Numbered from the stretch's first letter, positions 52,954 through 61,242 are shown. The stretch is 64,000 bases of DNA from Lentzea sp. NEAU-D7 (GCF_026242055.1 NZ_JAPJDL010000012.1:35054-99053), one strand, 5' to 3'. Numbers and translations: made by a program. Notes: generated from the sequence alone by a model not told the origin.

Positions 52954-54354
52954 ATGGACCACCTCAGCCCGCTCGACGCGGCGTTCCTCGACATCGAGGA
53001 CGCGGACCCGCACGCCTCGCTCGCGATCGCCTCGGTGGCGGTCGTCGAGGGACCGGCGCCGACGCACGACGAGTTCCTCGCGCTGATGCGGGCGAGGCTG
53101 CCCGTGCTGCCGCGTGCCCGGCAGAAGCTCCTCCGCGTCCCGCTCGACCTGGGCACGCCCGGCTGGCAGGACGATCCGGCGTTCAACCTCGCCTACCACG
53201 TGCGCCGCACGGCCCTGCCGGCGCCGGGCGGTGACGCCGAGCTGTCCGCGCTGATCGCCCGCGTCATGGGGCAGCGCCTGGACCGCGACCGCCCGCTGTG
53301 GGAGTACTGGGTGGTCGAGGGACTCGCGGGAGGACGCTGGGCGATCGTCGCCAAGGTGCACCACTGCCTGGTCGACGGCGTGGGCGGCACCATGCTCTAC
53401 GACGTGATGTACGGCGACGCGCCCGCGCCGGACCCCGCACCGGAACAGGACGCGAGCCTGCTGTCGTTGCTGGGCGCCGCGGTGACCTCTCCGATGCGGA
53501 CCGCGCGGCTGGTCGCGTCCGCGGTGAGCGGCCTGGTGTCGCTCGTCGGCTCACTGCTGCCGGTGCACGCCTCGTCATTGTTCGGGCCGCTCGGCACCGC
53601 CCGGCACTACCGGATCGTCCGCGCCTCGCTGGCCGAGGTGAAACAGGTCGCGCACACCTTCGGCGGCACCGTCAACGACGTGGTGCTCGCGGCCGTGAGC
53701 TCCGCGTACCGCGCGGTGTTGCTGGCGCGGGGTGAACGGCCCGACCCGGAGAGCGTGCGGACGATGGTGCCCGTGTCGGTGCGCGGCGACCGCAGGATGG
53801 ACAACCAGGTCAGCGTCCGGCTGGCGTTCCTGCCGGTCGAGGCCGAGCACGTCGTGGACGCGCTTTCGGTGGTGCACCAACGGTTCGCCGCGCTCAAGAA
53901 GGGCAACGAGGCCGAGGCCGGGCACGCGGTGACCGAACTGGCGCGGCACGAGCCGTTCGCGCCGTTGTCGTGGAGCATCCGGCTCGGGGCGATGCTGCCG
54001 CAGCGCAGCATCGTCACGGTGACCACGAACGTTCCGGGGCCACGGGAAGAGCTTCGCGTGCTGGGCCGCCCGATCGTCGAGATCCTGCCCTACGTGCCGA
54101 TCGCCGTGCGCATCAGAACGGGCATCGCCGTGCTCTCCTACGCCGACCGGCTCACCATCGGCATCACCGCCGACTACGACAGCAACCCGGACGTGGACGT
54201 GCTCGCGGAAGCGTTGCACGAGGCCTTCGCCACGCTGGTGAGCGCGGCGAAGGCCCGTGTCACGCCGTCACCGCCCGTCGCAGCCTCCAAGCGCCGAGCG
54301 CGAACAGCACGACCGCGAACCCGAGCAGCACGCCCAGGTGCGGCACCACGGTGA
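52954..54354 (+). CDS. WS/DGAT-type wax ester synthase/diacylglycerol acyltransferase
   Basis: This 466-residue protein has the family start LSPLDAAFLDIEDADPHASL, the catalytic HHCLVDG (H136, H137, D141) and the C-terminal domain with VPVSVRGDRRMDNQVSVRLA and VTVTTNVPGPREELRVLGRP. It esterifies acyl-CoA to diacylglycerol or long-chain alcohols for storage lipid; Tgs1 (Rv3130c) is the DosR-regulon counterpart. No ribosome site is clear before the ATG. The last 31 residues are basic, unlike the family, and lie antisense to the convergent ABC permease gene, overlapping it by 95 nt. Confidence 0.92.
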   Translation: MDHLSPLDAAFLDIEDADPHASLAIASVAVVEGPAPTHDEFLALMRARLPVLPRARQKLLRVPLDLGTPGWQDDPAFNLAYHVRRTALPAPGGDAELSALIARVMGQRLDRDRPLWEYWVVEGLAGGRWAIVAKVHHCLVDGVGGTMLYDVMYGDAPAPDPAPEQDASLLSLLGAAVTSPMRTARLVASAVSGLVSLVGSLLPVHASSLFGPLGTARHYRIVRASLAEVKQVAHTFGGTVNDVVLAAVSSAYRAVLLARGERPDPESVRTMVPVSVRGDRRMDNQVSVRLAFLPVEAEHVVDALSVVHQRFAALKKGNEAEAGHAVTELARHEPFAPLSWSIRLGAMLPQRSIVTVTTNVPGPREELRVLGRPIVEILPYVPIAVRIRTGIAVLSYADRLTIGITADYDSNPDVDVLAEALHEAFATLVSAAKARVTPSPPVAASKRRARTARPRTRAARPGAAPR

Positions 54355-55357
54355 GGAGATCACCGCCGCGGCGGGTCAGCGCCGCGAACCCGTCGGCCGC
54401 CCAGCCGTGCGGTGTGGTGAACGCGACGGTGTGCAGCGTGGGGCTGAAGAACTCGATCGGCACCATGCACCCGCCGAACGCCGCGAGGCCCAGGCCGACC
54501 AGGATGCCGGCGCCCGTGCTCTGCTGCTGAGTGCGGCACAACGCGCCGAGCAGCAGGCCCGCCCCTCCGGAGACCAGCGCGAACGCGCCCAGCAGTGCGG
54601 CGGCGCCGAGCGGGTCGCCCCAGCGCACGCCGAACAGCAGCGCCGAGCCGACGAGCACGATCAGCCCCTGCAGCAGGGCGATGACGACCCGGCCGAGCGC
54701 CTCGCCGGCCACCACGACCCCGGCCGGTGTCGGGGTCGCGAGCATGCGCCGCGTGACACCGAGCGCGCGGGACTCGACCAGCGCGGCCGAGGTCGTGAGG
54801 GCGTTGAGGAACGTGAACAGGACGAGCTGGTTGGCCGCACCGAGGTCGAAACCGGAGTAGTCCCGGGGGAACAGCGCCTCGCCCGTGGTGCTGGTGCGGA
54901 CCTCGACCGGCTCCACCCGCACGGAGTCCACAGCGGACAGTGCCGCGGCGCGGTCGAGCCCGGTGCGGGACGCGACGAAGTCACCTGCGGCGGACCGGTT
55001 CGCCTCCTGCGTCAGCGTCGTCGTGACGAGCATCCGCACCTGCTGGCCCGTGCGGTCGGGACGCACCAGCATCCGCGGGGTGTCCGTGCCGGTCCGCACC
55101 AGACCGCCGCTGACCTCGCCGTGCTCCACGGCCGAGCGCAACGCGGCCTCGTCGGGGAAGTCCTTGACCCGCAACGAGGATTCGGCGCGAAGCGCCCCGG
55201 CGTCACCCACGACCCCGAGCAGCGGGGTGGTGGCCCCGCCGAACGCGGCGCCGATGATGAAGACCAGCATCAGCGGCAGTGCCACCAGGAAGAACAGGCC
55301 GGTGCGGTCGCGCATCGCCCGACGCAGGTTCATCCAGGCGATCGAGAGGATCTTCAC
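54260..55357 (-). CDS. ABC-2 type transporter permease
   Basis: The 365-residue protein has one N-terminal helix, a large extracytoplasmic domain of about 140 residues, then five helices, the ABC-2 exporter (YhgE/YbhR-like) plan. Landmarks are RDRTGLFFLVALPLMLVFII and VESRALGVTRRMLATPTPAG. The GTG start overlaps the stop of the preceding permease (GTGA). It is the last gene of an ATPase-permease-permease exporter operon. The substrate is unknown; drug or lipid export is likely. Confidence 0.9.
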   Translation of the reverse strand: MKILSIAWMNLRRAMRDRTGLFFLVALPLMLVFIIGAAFGGATTPLLGVVGDAGALRAESSLRVKDFPDEAALRSAVEHGEVSGGLVRTGTDTPRMLVRPDRTGQQVRMLVTTTLTQEANRSAAGDFVASRTGLDRAAALSAVDSVRVEPVEVRTSTTGEALFPRDYSGFDLGAANQLVLFTFLNALTTSAALVESRALGVTRRMLATPTPAGVVVAGEALGRVVIALLQGLIVLVGSALLFGVRWGDPLGAAALLGAFALVSGGAGLLLGALCRTQQQSTGAGILVGLGLAAFGGCMVPIEFFSPTLHTVAFTTPHGWAADGFAALTRRGGDLLTVVPHLGVLLGFAVVLFALGAWRLRRAVTA

Positions 55358-56523
55358 GGTCGCACCACCTTTCGGAACAGGATCAGGGCCACGGCGCAGG
55401 TGACCGCGGCGAACGCCGTCATGGCGGCGACCGAGGGCAGCACGGCGGCGACCCCGCCACCGGCGAGATCGGCCAGCCCGCGCAGGAACCAGCGGTGCGG
55501 CGTCACGAGACTCAGCACCTCCAGCGCACGACCGGCCTGCTCCAGCGGGAAGAACGCGCCGCCGAGCGCACCGAGCACGATCGCGACGACGGCCTGCCAC
55601 CCACCGGCCTGCTCCGCGGTCTTCGCGATGGCGGCCACGACGGCCATGGCCCCGGTGGCGGCCAGCACCCCGGCGAGCACCAGCAGGCCGACGCCCGCCG
55701 GATGTCCCCAGTGCGCGCCCATGAGCAGCGAGGACGCCACCACCAGGACCGTCATGCTCAGCACACCGATGACGACACTCGTGAGCAGCTTGCCCGCGAG
55801 GATCGACGAGCGGCGCACCGGTGCCGCGAGCAACCGCGCCAACGTGCCGTCACGGCGTTCGTCGAGCAGGCCGGTGACGCCGGACTGCACGGCGAAGAAC
55901 AGGAAGAACACCGCCATTCCGGCCGCGTACTGGGTCTTCGGGTCGAGCTGGCGGCGGCCCGTGGTGTCCTCGGCGACAACGGTTCCGGGCAGTGCGGCGG
56001 CCGCTTCGGCGGCGAGGTCGGCCGGCGAGGTGGTGACTCCCGAGTGGACGGTGGCGGCCACCGCGACCCGCACCGCCGCGAGGCGGCCGGTGTAGGTCTC
56101 GGCGAGCGAACGCGCCACCTGGGTACCGGTCGGAGCGTCGACGTCACCGACGACGTCGATCCGTGCCGCCCGGCCCGCGGTCACGTCCTCGGTGAGGCCT
56201 TCCGGCAGCAGGAACGCCGCCGTCGCCTCACCCTTGTCCACCAGCGCCTGGGCTTCCGCCGCCGTCGGCACCGATCGGATCTGGATCGCGCCGTTCGCCG
56301 CCGCGCCGCGCAGCACCTCGTCGGTGAACGTCGTGGCGACGACGCCTCTGTCGGCGTCGGCCACCACGTAGCGGAACACCTCGCCGTCGCCGGCGATGTT
56401 GCCCAGGATCAACGTGAACACGCCCGCGAGACCGAGCGGCAGCACGAGTGCGAGCACGTAGGCGGTGCGGTCGCGAGCCCGCTCTCGCAGGTCGCGCAGA
56501 GCGATCAGCAGTGCTTGTCGCAT
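55354..56523 (-). CDS. ABC-2 type transporter permease
   Basis: A 389-residue permease of the same type as its neighbour: an N-terminal helix in RDRTAYVLALVLPLGLAGVF, an extracytoplasmic domain, then LLDERRDGTLARLLAAPVRR before the C-terminal helices. The two permeases probably form a heterodimer. The ATG at 56523 follows the ATPase stop by 2 nt. Confidence 0.9.
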   Translation of the reverse strand: MRQALLIALRDLRERARDRTAYVLALVLPLGLAGVFTLILGNIAGDGEVFRYVVADADRGVVATTFTDEVLRGAAANGAIQIRSVPTAAEAQALVDKGEATAAFLLPEGLTEDVTAGRAARIDVVGDVDAPTGTQVARSLAETYTGRLAAVRVAVAATVHSGVTTSPADLAAEAAAALPGTVVAEDTTGRRQLDPKTQYAAGMAVFFLFFAVQSGVTGLLDERRDGTLARLLAAPVRRSSILAGKLLTSVVIGVLSMTVLVVASSLLMGAHWGHPAGVGLLVLAGVLAATGAMAVVAAIAKTAEQAGGWQAVVAIVLGALGGAFFPLEQAGRALEVLSLVTPHRWFLRGLADLAGGGVAAVLPSVAAMTAFAAVTCAVALILFRKVVRP

Positions 56524-56525
56524 GG

Positions 56526-57449
56526 TCACTCCCGCAGCGCTTTGCCGGTGAGGTGCAGGAAGACCGTCTCCAGATCGGGCTCGGTCACCTCGACGGAGCG
56601 CACCACGACCCCGTTGGAGGAGATGGCCGACAGCACGACGGGCAGGCACTCCCGCGCGTCGTCGACGACCAGGTCGAGCCCGTGGCCGTGCACCGCCACG
56701 TTCCTCACGTCGCGGAGGTCGCCGAGCATCGCCGCGGCATGGGCGAGATCGCCGTCCAGCAGCAACGAGATCCGGTCCCGCTCACCGAGCTTCTCCACCA
56801 GTTCGCGGCGCGTGCCCTCGGCGATGAGCCGCCCGGAGTCGATCACGCCGACCCGGTCGCAGAGCCGTTCGGCCTCCTCCATGTAGTGCGTGGTGTAGAG
56901 GATGGCCATGCCCGCGGCGGCGAGCGCCCGGACGTTGTCCATGATCTGGTTGCGGCTCTGCGGATCTACGCCCGCGGTGGGCTCGTCGAGCACCAGCAGA
57001 CGCGGTTCGTGCAGCAGCCCGACCGCCACGTTCAGCCGCCGTTTCATGCCGCCGGAGTACTCGCGGGCCAGGTCGCCCGCGCGATCGGTCAGGCCGACCA
57101 CGTCGAGCACGTGGTCGACGCGCGAGCGGGCGGCGCCGTAGAGGCTCGCGAAGAACCGCAGGTTCTCCCTCCCCGTCAGGTCGGGGTAGAGCGCGAGTTC
57201 CTGCGGCACGTAGCCGACCAGCCGTTTGGCGGCGATGGCGCGCGTCGACATCGGCTGTCCGGCGACGACCACCTCACCGGCGTCCGGCTCGAGCACGCCG
57301 GTGATCATCGAGATGGTGGTGGTTTTGCCGGCGCCGTTGGGCCCGAGCAGACCGTAGGTCTCGCCTTCCGCGATCGTGAACGAGACGTCGTCGACGGCCT
57401 GGACGTCACCGAACCTGCGGCTCAGGCCGGAGCATGAGAGGACCGTCAT
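56526..57449 (-). CDS. ABC transporter ATP-binding protein (DrrA-like)
   Basis: The 307-residue ATPase has Walker A GPNGAGKTTT (about residues 36-45), signature YSGGMKRRLNVAVGL, Walker B LLVLDEPTAGVD and the switch His in YTTHYMEEAERL. The C-terminal 80 residues match the DrrA/DUF4162 extension of drug exporters. Its start lies 44 nt inside the 3' end of the USP gene on the same strand, suggesting coupled expression with that stress protein. Confidence 0.94.
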   Translation of the reverse strand: MTVLSCSGLSRRFGDVQAVDDVSFTIAEGETYGLLGPNGAGKTTTISMITGVLEPDAGEVVVAGQPMSTRAIAAKRLVGYVPQELALYPDLTGRENLRFFASLYGAARSRVDHVLDVVGLTDRAGDLAREYSGGMKRRLNVAVGLLHEPRLLVLDEPTAGVDPQSRNQIMDNVRALAAAGMAILYTTHYMEEAERLCDRVGVIDSGRLIAEGTRRELVEKLGERDRISLLLDGDLAHAAAMLGDLRDVRNVAVHGHGLDLVVDDARECLPVVLSAISSNGVVVRSVEVTEPDLETVFLHLTGKALRE

Positions 57450-57870
57450 GGCGCGCTCCTTCCAACGGGACCACGACGACGGGGCAAAGGGCGTGCCGCA
57501 GGCAGTAGCTCGTGACGGAGCTCATCACCAGCACGTCCGCCCTGTGCGAGCCGTGCTCACCGACGACCAGGCAGGCCTCGCCGGCGGACCGTGCCACGAG
57601 GACCGGACCCGCCACGCCCTGCGGCACCTCCGTGTCGATGCGGACGTCGAGCACCGACGGGCCGAGCGACTCCAAGGCGGCCTCCAGGTCGTGGCGGTGC
57701 CTCTCGCTGAACGGGTCGACGCCCTCGTCGAGCGAGGGGTTCAGTTGACAGACCGACAGCGCCAGCACGGACGCGCCGGTGCGCTTGGCCTCCGCGACGG
57801 CCCAGGCGAGCGCTCCTCGCGCGGCGGGGGAGCCGTCGACGCCGACGACTATGCGGGGCTTGTCGTTCAT
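57406..57870 (-). CDS. Universal stress protein without the canonical ATP loop
   Basis: The 154-residue UspA protein has RIVVGVDGSPAARGALAWAV and a C-terminal CLRHALCPVVVVPLEG. The nucleotide loop reads VVGEHGSHRADVLVMSSVTS, without G-2x-G-9x-GS, so it may not bind ATP. It overlaps the ABC ATPase gene by 44 nt in another frame; its final residues lie over the ATPase start. The start ATG has AGGAGC upstream. Confidence 0.88.
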   Translation of the reverse strand: MNDKPRIVVGVDGSPAARGALAWAVAEAKRTGASVLALSVCQLNPSLDEGVDPFSERHRHDLEAALESLGPSVLDVRIDTEVPQGVAGPVLVARSAGEACLVVGEHGSHRADVLVMSSVTSYCLRHALCPVVVVPLEGARHDGPLMLRPEPQVR

Positions 57871-58034
57871 GAGCTGCTCCTCGGGTGGGTTCGCTGATCA
57901 GCGTGCCCAGTGCGCGACGCCGCCGCGCAGAGCCCTTCGTCCCGTACCGGCACCGGCTTTCGCACGTGTCGTGGGTGTCCGGCGTGGATGAACGCTGGGG
58001 TGCACGGACAACCGGCGACTTGCGGAGGACTGCC

Positions 58035-58721
58035 ATGCGCGAACCCACCGTGGCCTCACTGATGACCGCCGAGGTCATCGGTGCGGGCCCCGACACCCCG
58101 TTCCAGGACCTCGTGCGACTGCTCGGCGACAACAAGGTCAGTGCGCTGCCGGTGGTCGAGGCCGACCGGCCCGTCGGAGTGGTCTCCGAGGCCGACCTGC
58201 TGCCGAAGGAGGAGTTCCGGGCGGGAGCCGAGGAGCCTCCCGGCTTCTTCGCCGCCCGCGCGGAGAAGCACCGCTGGGCGCAGTCCGCCGGGCTCACGGC
58301 CCGGGACGTCATGAGCACTCCGGTGTGGACGACGACGCCGGACACCCCGGCGAGCAGGGCGGCCCGCGAGCTCGCGACCGCGGGCGTGCGCAGGCTGTTC
58401 GTGGTCGACGGCGAAGGCGTGCTGGTCGGCGTGCTGTCCCGCCGGGACCTGCTGCGGCTGTTCGTCCGGGAGGACGCCGACCTGCGTCGTGAGATCCAGG
58501 ACGAGGTGTTCGGCCGGACGCTGTGGGTCGACCCGCTGACCATCGGTGTCACCGTCTCCCGGGGCGTCGTCACGTTGAGCGGCCGGTTGGAGCGGCGCAG
58601 CGAGATCGAGATCGCCGAGCACCTCGTGCGGTCGATGCCCGGTGTGGTGGAGGTCCACAACAACCTGAGGCCGGACTGGGACGACTCGAAGCGCCCGCGC
58701 CAGACCGAGATCTTCGGCTGA
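58035..58721 (+). CDS. CBS-pair protein with C-terminal BON domain
   Basis: The 228-residue protein has CBS motifs NKVSALPVVEADRPVGVVSE and AGVRRLFVVDGEGVLVGVLS separated by about 30 residues, then a clear BON domain (ITVSRGVVTLSGRLERRSEI-type, ending MPGVVEVHNNLRPDWDD). It is the most complete CBS-BON member of the island. GGAGGAC precedes the ATG. The stop shares bases with the USP start (TGATG). Confidence 0.93.
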   Translation: MREPTVASLMTAEVIGAGPDTPFQDLVRLLGDNKVSALPVVEADRPVGVVSEADLLPKEEFRAGAEEPPGFFAARAEKHRWAQSAGLTARDVMSTPVWTTTPDTPASRAARELATAGVRRLFVVDGEGVLVGVLSRRDLLRLFVREDADLRREIQDEVFGRTLWVDPLTIGVTVSRGVVTLSGRLERRSEIEIAEHLVRSMPGVVEVHNNLRPDWDDSKRPRQTEIFG

Positions 58722-59164
58722 TGGCAGGCCGGATCGTGGTCGGGGTCGACGGCTCGCCGGTCTCGGCGGCGGCCCTGCTCTGGGCCGTGGACGAGGCCGT
58801 GCGGCGGGACTGCGACGTGGCGGCGGTGTCGGTGTGGCACCGCGACGACGGTCTCGTCGCGGGCCCGCTGCCCGCGGACGTGGCCGCGCAGCTGGCGGAG
58901 GACCACCAGAGGTCTCTCGGGCAGACCGCCTTGGACGAGGCGCTCTACGACATCGGCAACGTCGGCGCGCGCATCCGTCCCGTGCTCGCCGAGGGCGATC
59001 CGCGAGGCGTGCTGGTGGACGCGTCCGCGGACGCCGAGCTTCTCGTCGTCGGCAACCGCGGGCACGGCGCGGTCGCCGAGGCGCTGCTCGGCTCCGTCAG
59101 TGCACATTGCCTGCACCACGCGGCCTGCCCCGTCGTGGTCGTGAAGGAGGCGAAGACCGGATGA
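58721..59164 (+). CDS. Single-domain universal stress protein
   Basis: A 147-residue UspA protein: RIVVGVDGSPVSAAALLWAV, GNRGHGAVAEALLGSVSAHC at the ATP loop, and HHAACPVVVVKEA. It is closest to the USP at 27742. It is coupled to the CBS-BON gene upstream and the PLDc_N gene downstream by overlapping codons. Confidence 0.94.
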   Translation: MAGRIVVGVDGSPVSAAALLWAVDEAVRRDCDVAAVSVWHRDDGLVAGPLPADVAAQLAEDHQRSLGQTALDEALYDIGNVGARIRPVLAEGDPRGVLVDASADAELLVVGNRGHGAVAEALLGSVSAHCLHHAACPVVVVKEAKTG

Positions 59165-59376
59165 GAAGGAAGCATTGGAGCGAACTGACCCCGTGGCAGC
59201 GCAGGACGGCGGTGGCGACCGGCGTCGCCGAGGTCGCTTTCGCCGCGGCGGCGTGGACCGACCTGGCGTTGCGCCCGCCGCAGTTCGTGCGGGGCAGGAA
59301 GCTGTGGTGGGCGCTGGCGATCCTGGTGAACTTCGCCGGCCCGATCGCCTACTTCCGCTGGGGCAGGAGGGCCTGA
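59161..59376 (+). CDS. PLDc_N-like small membrane protein
   Basis: The 71-residue protein has two short hydrophobic helices; the second, KLWWALAILVNFAGPIAYFR, matches the PLDc_N (phospholipase D-nuclease N-terminal) domain often found as a stand-alone membrane protein. Function unknown. The ATG overlaps the USP stop (ATGA). Confidence 0.8.
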   Translation: MRRKHWSELTPWQRRTAVATGVAEVAFAAAAWTDLALRPPQFVRGRKLWWALAILVNFAGPIAYFRWGRRA

Positions 59377-59404
59377 CTCCCGCAGGAGGAGGATCCGCCG
59401 ACCA

Positions 59405-59418
59405 GGGACCCAGGTCCC
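59405..59418. promoter_or_regulatory. DevR-like box GGGACCCAGGTCCC
   Basis: This is the most symmetrical box in the window: GGGACC-CA-GGTCCC, with the same 14-bp length as the mycobacterial DosR core. It lies 82 nt before the HPF start. Confidence 0.7.
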
Positions 59419-59500
59419 GGACCGGACGGCACCTTGGCACCTGTCGGCGGGTGATCGAGTTCGGCGACAGTGCAGGCATCAGCAATCGTGGAGGTGTTCG

Positions 59501-59803
59501 ATGAAGCACGCAGGCGCGACCGAGATCGGCAACGTCGTGGTGGAGCTCGGCGAGCGGGTACCGGCCGAAGCGCGGCAGTACGCGCACGACAAGATCGCAC
59601 CGCTCAGCCGCTACGCACCCGCGCCGGTGCCGTTCGCACGAGTGCGGCTGACCAGCACAGGACCGCGCACGATCGCGGTGCGGGTGAACCTCGACGTGAA
59701 CGGGACCTCGTTGCCCGCGCAGGCCGAGGCCGCCACGTTCGCGGAGGCGGTCGACGAGGTGCACGACCAGCTGCACACCCGTCTGCTGAAGATGCACAAC
59801 TGA
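59501..59803 (+). CDS. Short HPF/RaiA-type ribosome hibernation domain protein
   Basis: The 100-residue protein reads IGNVVVELGERVPAEARQYA, then APVPFARVRLTSTGPRTIAV and AATFAEAVDEVHDQLHTRLL, the N-terminal domain of the hibernation-promoting factor family without the C-terminal dimerisation domain. Such proteins bind the 30S decoding site and silence ribosomes in dormancy; Rv0079 is a DosR-regulon analogue. GGAGGTGTTCG precedes the ATG. The DevR box upstream and terminator downstream make it a single-gene unit. Confidence 0.85.
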   Translation: MKHAGATEIGNVVVELGERVPAEARQYAHDKIAPLSRYAPAPVPFARVRLTSTGPRTIAVRVNLDVNGTSLPAQAEAATFAEAVDEVHDQLHTRLLKMHN

Positions 59804-59815
59804 CGGAGCACCAAG

Positions 59816-59852
59816 ACGAAGGGCGCCTCCCACCAGGGGAAGCGCCCTTCGT
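59816..59852. terminator. Terminator between HPF and DUF6292 genes
   Basis: ACGAAGGGCGC (59816-59826) pairs with GCGCCCTTCGT (59842-59852), 13 nt after the HPF stop and before the end of the convergent DUF6292 gene. Confidence 0.7.
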
Positions 59853-59887
59853 GCTGGACGAGGACCACGCGGCTGACCGGGTCCGCC

Positions 59888-60151
59888 TCACGGGCGTTCG
59901 AGCAACTCCGCGACCTCGCCGGGGTGTGCGGCCGGGCTGGTCGACCTGACGCCGTTGCTCCAGCCCAGGTCCTCGTTCCAGCGCAGCACGGTGCCTCGTC
60001 CGGTGACCACCTCGCCGCGCTTGGGTCGTGACGCCGAGAGTTCCAGGACGACCTGCGCGACGTCGATTCCCTGGCAGGCGAGCCGGTCGACGACCTCGTC
60101 GAAGTAACGGGCGATCGCGACCGGGGTCCGGGTAGCGGCGGTGTGGTGCAC
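59888..60151 (-). CDS. DUF6292-like small protein
   Basis: The 87-residue protein starts at a GTG preceded by AGGAGG. It contains RYFDEVVDRLACQGIDVAQV and GTVLRWNEDLGWSNGV, resembling DUF6292 proteins of actinomycetes, whose role is unknown. A DevR-like box lies 63 nt upstream. The family assignment rests on general resemblance only. Confidence 0.6.
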   Translation of the reverse strand: MHHTAATRTPVAIARYFDEVVDRLACQGIDVAQVVLELSASRPKRGEVVTGRGTVLRWNEDLGWSNGVRSTSPAAHPGEVAELLERP

Positions 60152-60213
60152 TCCAGGCCTCCTGTGGGCTGTGCGAACGCCCACACTCTGCGTCGTCTGG
60201 AGCAGTTGTCCCA

Positions 60214-60227
60214 GGGGCCAAGGTCCC
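60214..60227. promoter_or_regulatory. DevR-like box GGGGCCAAGGTCCC
   Basis: GGGGCC-AA-GGTCCC differs from a perfect palindrome by one base. It lies 63 nt before the DUF6292-like start, with a further GGGACC at 60237-60242. Confidence 0.65.
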
Positions 60228-60294
60228 GTCCTGGCTGGGACCGCGGGAGGGACCGGAGGATCATTCCAGGTCACCTGGCAGGTTCCGGCGGTGG

Positions 60295-60756
60295 TCAGGA
60301 GGGACCGCTGGGGAGGTCCAGCAGTCTGGTCCTGGTGGCCTGCAAGCGGTTCAGCAGAGCGTCGACCAGGATCAGGGACAGCTGGTAGCCGAACGCCGGG
60401 TCCTCGTCGGCGAGGTTGCGCAGTGCCGCGGTGTCGACCACCACCGCTCGCGTGGGTGACACGACCGTCGCGCCGAAGTGCCACCGGTACGGCGGCACCA
60501 GCCACGACCACCCGACGAGCTCACCCGGTCCGACGCTCTGCACCGCGACCCGGCCGCGCCCCGGTGCGAGGGCGTCCACCACGACGCACCCCGACACCAC
60601 CACCCAGCACTGGTCGGCGACCCCGCCCTCGTCGAACAGCCGGGTCCGCGGTGCGTAGGTCTCGACCCGGCTCACTCCCGCGATCGCCGCGCGTTGGGTG
60701 TGCGACAGCTTCGTGAGCAGAGGGAGGGAATCGAGTTCGGCCATCGTCGTTGCCAT
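60295..60756 (-). CDS. Cyclic-nucleotide-binding-domain protein without DNA-binding domain
   Basis: This 153-residue protein is a CRP-type cupin sensor: RTRLFDEGGVADQCWVVVSG, VGPGELVGWSWLVPPYRW and ATVVSPTRAVVVDTAALRNL, followed by a single C-helix. It lacks a winged helix, so it is not itself a transcription factor. Similar proteins accompany USP genes in actinobacteria. The cyclic-nucleotide phosphate loop (FGE-RAA) is not conserved (GWSWLVPPYR), so it may bind another ligand. The ATG at 60756 follows AGGTG. Confidence 0.85.
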   Translation of the reverse strand: MATTMAELDSLPLLTKLSHTQRAAIAGVSRVETYAPRTRLFDEGGVADQCWVVVSGCVVVDALAPGRGRVAVQSVGPGELVGWSWLVPPYRWHFGATVVSPTRAVVVDTAALRNLADEDPAFGYQLSLILVDALLNRLQATRTRLLDLPSGPS

Positions 60757-60773
60757 GCGGTTCACCTGTGCCT

Positions 60774-61199
60774 CTACGTCGTCGAATACGGCTCGTGGTG
60801 CTCGATGGACCGCGACACCTCGGGCGGGTGGTTGTGCCCGCGGCGCTGCTCGGTCAGTTCCTCGGCGAACTGCTCCTGACGTTCCTCGCCGCGGTAGCGG
60901 GCGAGGACGGTCATCGTGATCGCGTGCGCCACGGCCAGCAGGAGCAGCACGATTCCGAGCTTGGTCACGAGTTTCTGCAGTTCACCGTCGACCGGCAGGT
61001 CGACCGTGGAGACCAGGGCGACGAGGCCGAGCACGATCAGCGTGAACAAGGTCGTGGTGAGCCAGCTCGCGGCCACGCTCATACCGCGGTTCGCGTCGTC
61101 GCCGAGGTACCTGCGGCCGCTGATGGTGATGATCACGGCGTCGACGACGACGAGCAGCGTGCTGACGAGGAGGAAGGCGATGTAGCTGTCGGTGTCCAT
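60774..61199 (-). CDS. Membrane protein with three hydrophobic helices
   Basis: The 141-residue protein has helices near residues 6-26, 42-65 and 75-98 and a charged, His-rich cytoplasmic tail (GEERQEQFAEELTEQRRGHN). I recognise no family. It is divergent from the cation ATPase at 61332 with DevR-like sites between, and it precedes the cyclic-nucleotide domain gene by 17 nt on the same strand, so the two are probably cotranscribed. Confidence 0.75.
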   Translation of the reverse strand: MDTDSYIAFLLVSTLLVVVDAVIITISGRRYLGDDANRGMSVAASWLTTTLFTLIVLGLVALVSTVDLPVDGELQKLVTKLGIVLLLLAVAHAITMTVLARYRGEERQEQFAEELTEQRRGHNHPPEVSRSIEHHEPYSTT

Positions 61200-61228
61200 A
61201 CCGACCAGCGTCCGGGCGGCACGTCCGG

Positions 61229-61242
61229 GGGACCAGGGTCGT
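61229..61242. promoter_or_regulatory. DevR-like box GGGACCAGGGTCGT
   Basis: It lies in the divergent promoter between the membrane protein (start 61199) and the cation ATPase (start 61332). A second pair, TGGTCCC and GGGACG, lies at 61268-61287. Confidence 0.55.

Noticed and set aside
57557..59833. A 758-residue open frame on the minus strand
   Set aside because: It is antisense to the CBS-BON, USP and HPF genes and carries no recognisable domain; those genes have motifs and ribosome sites.
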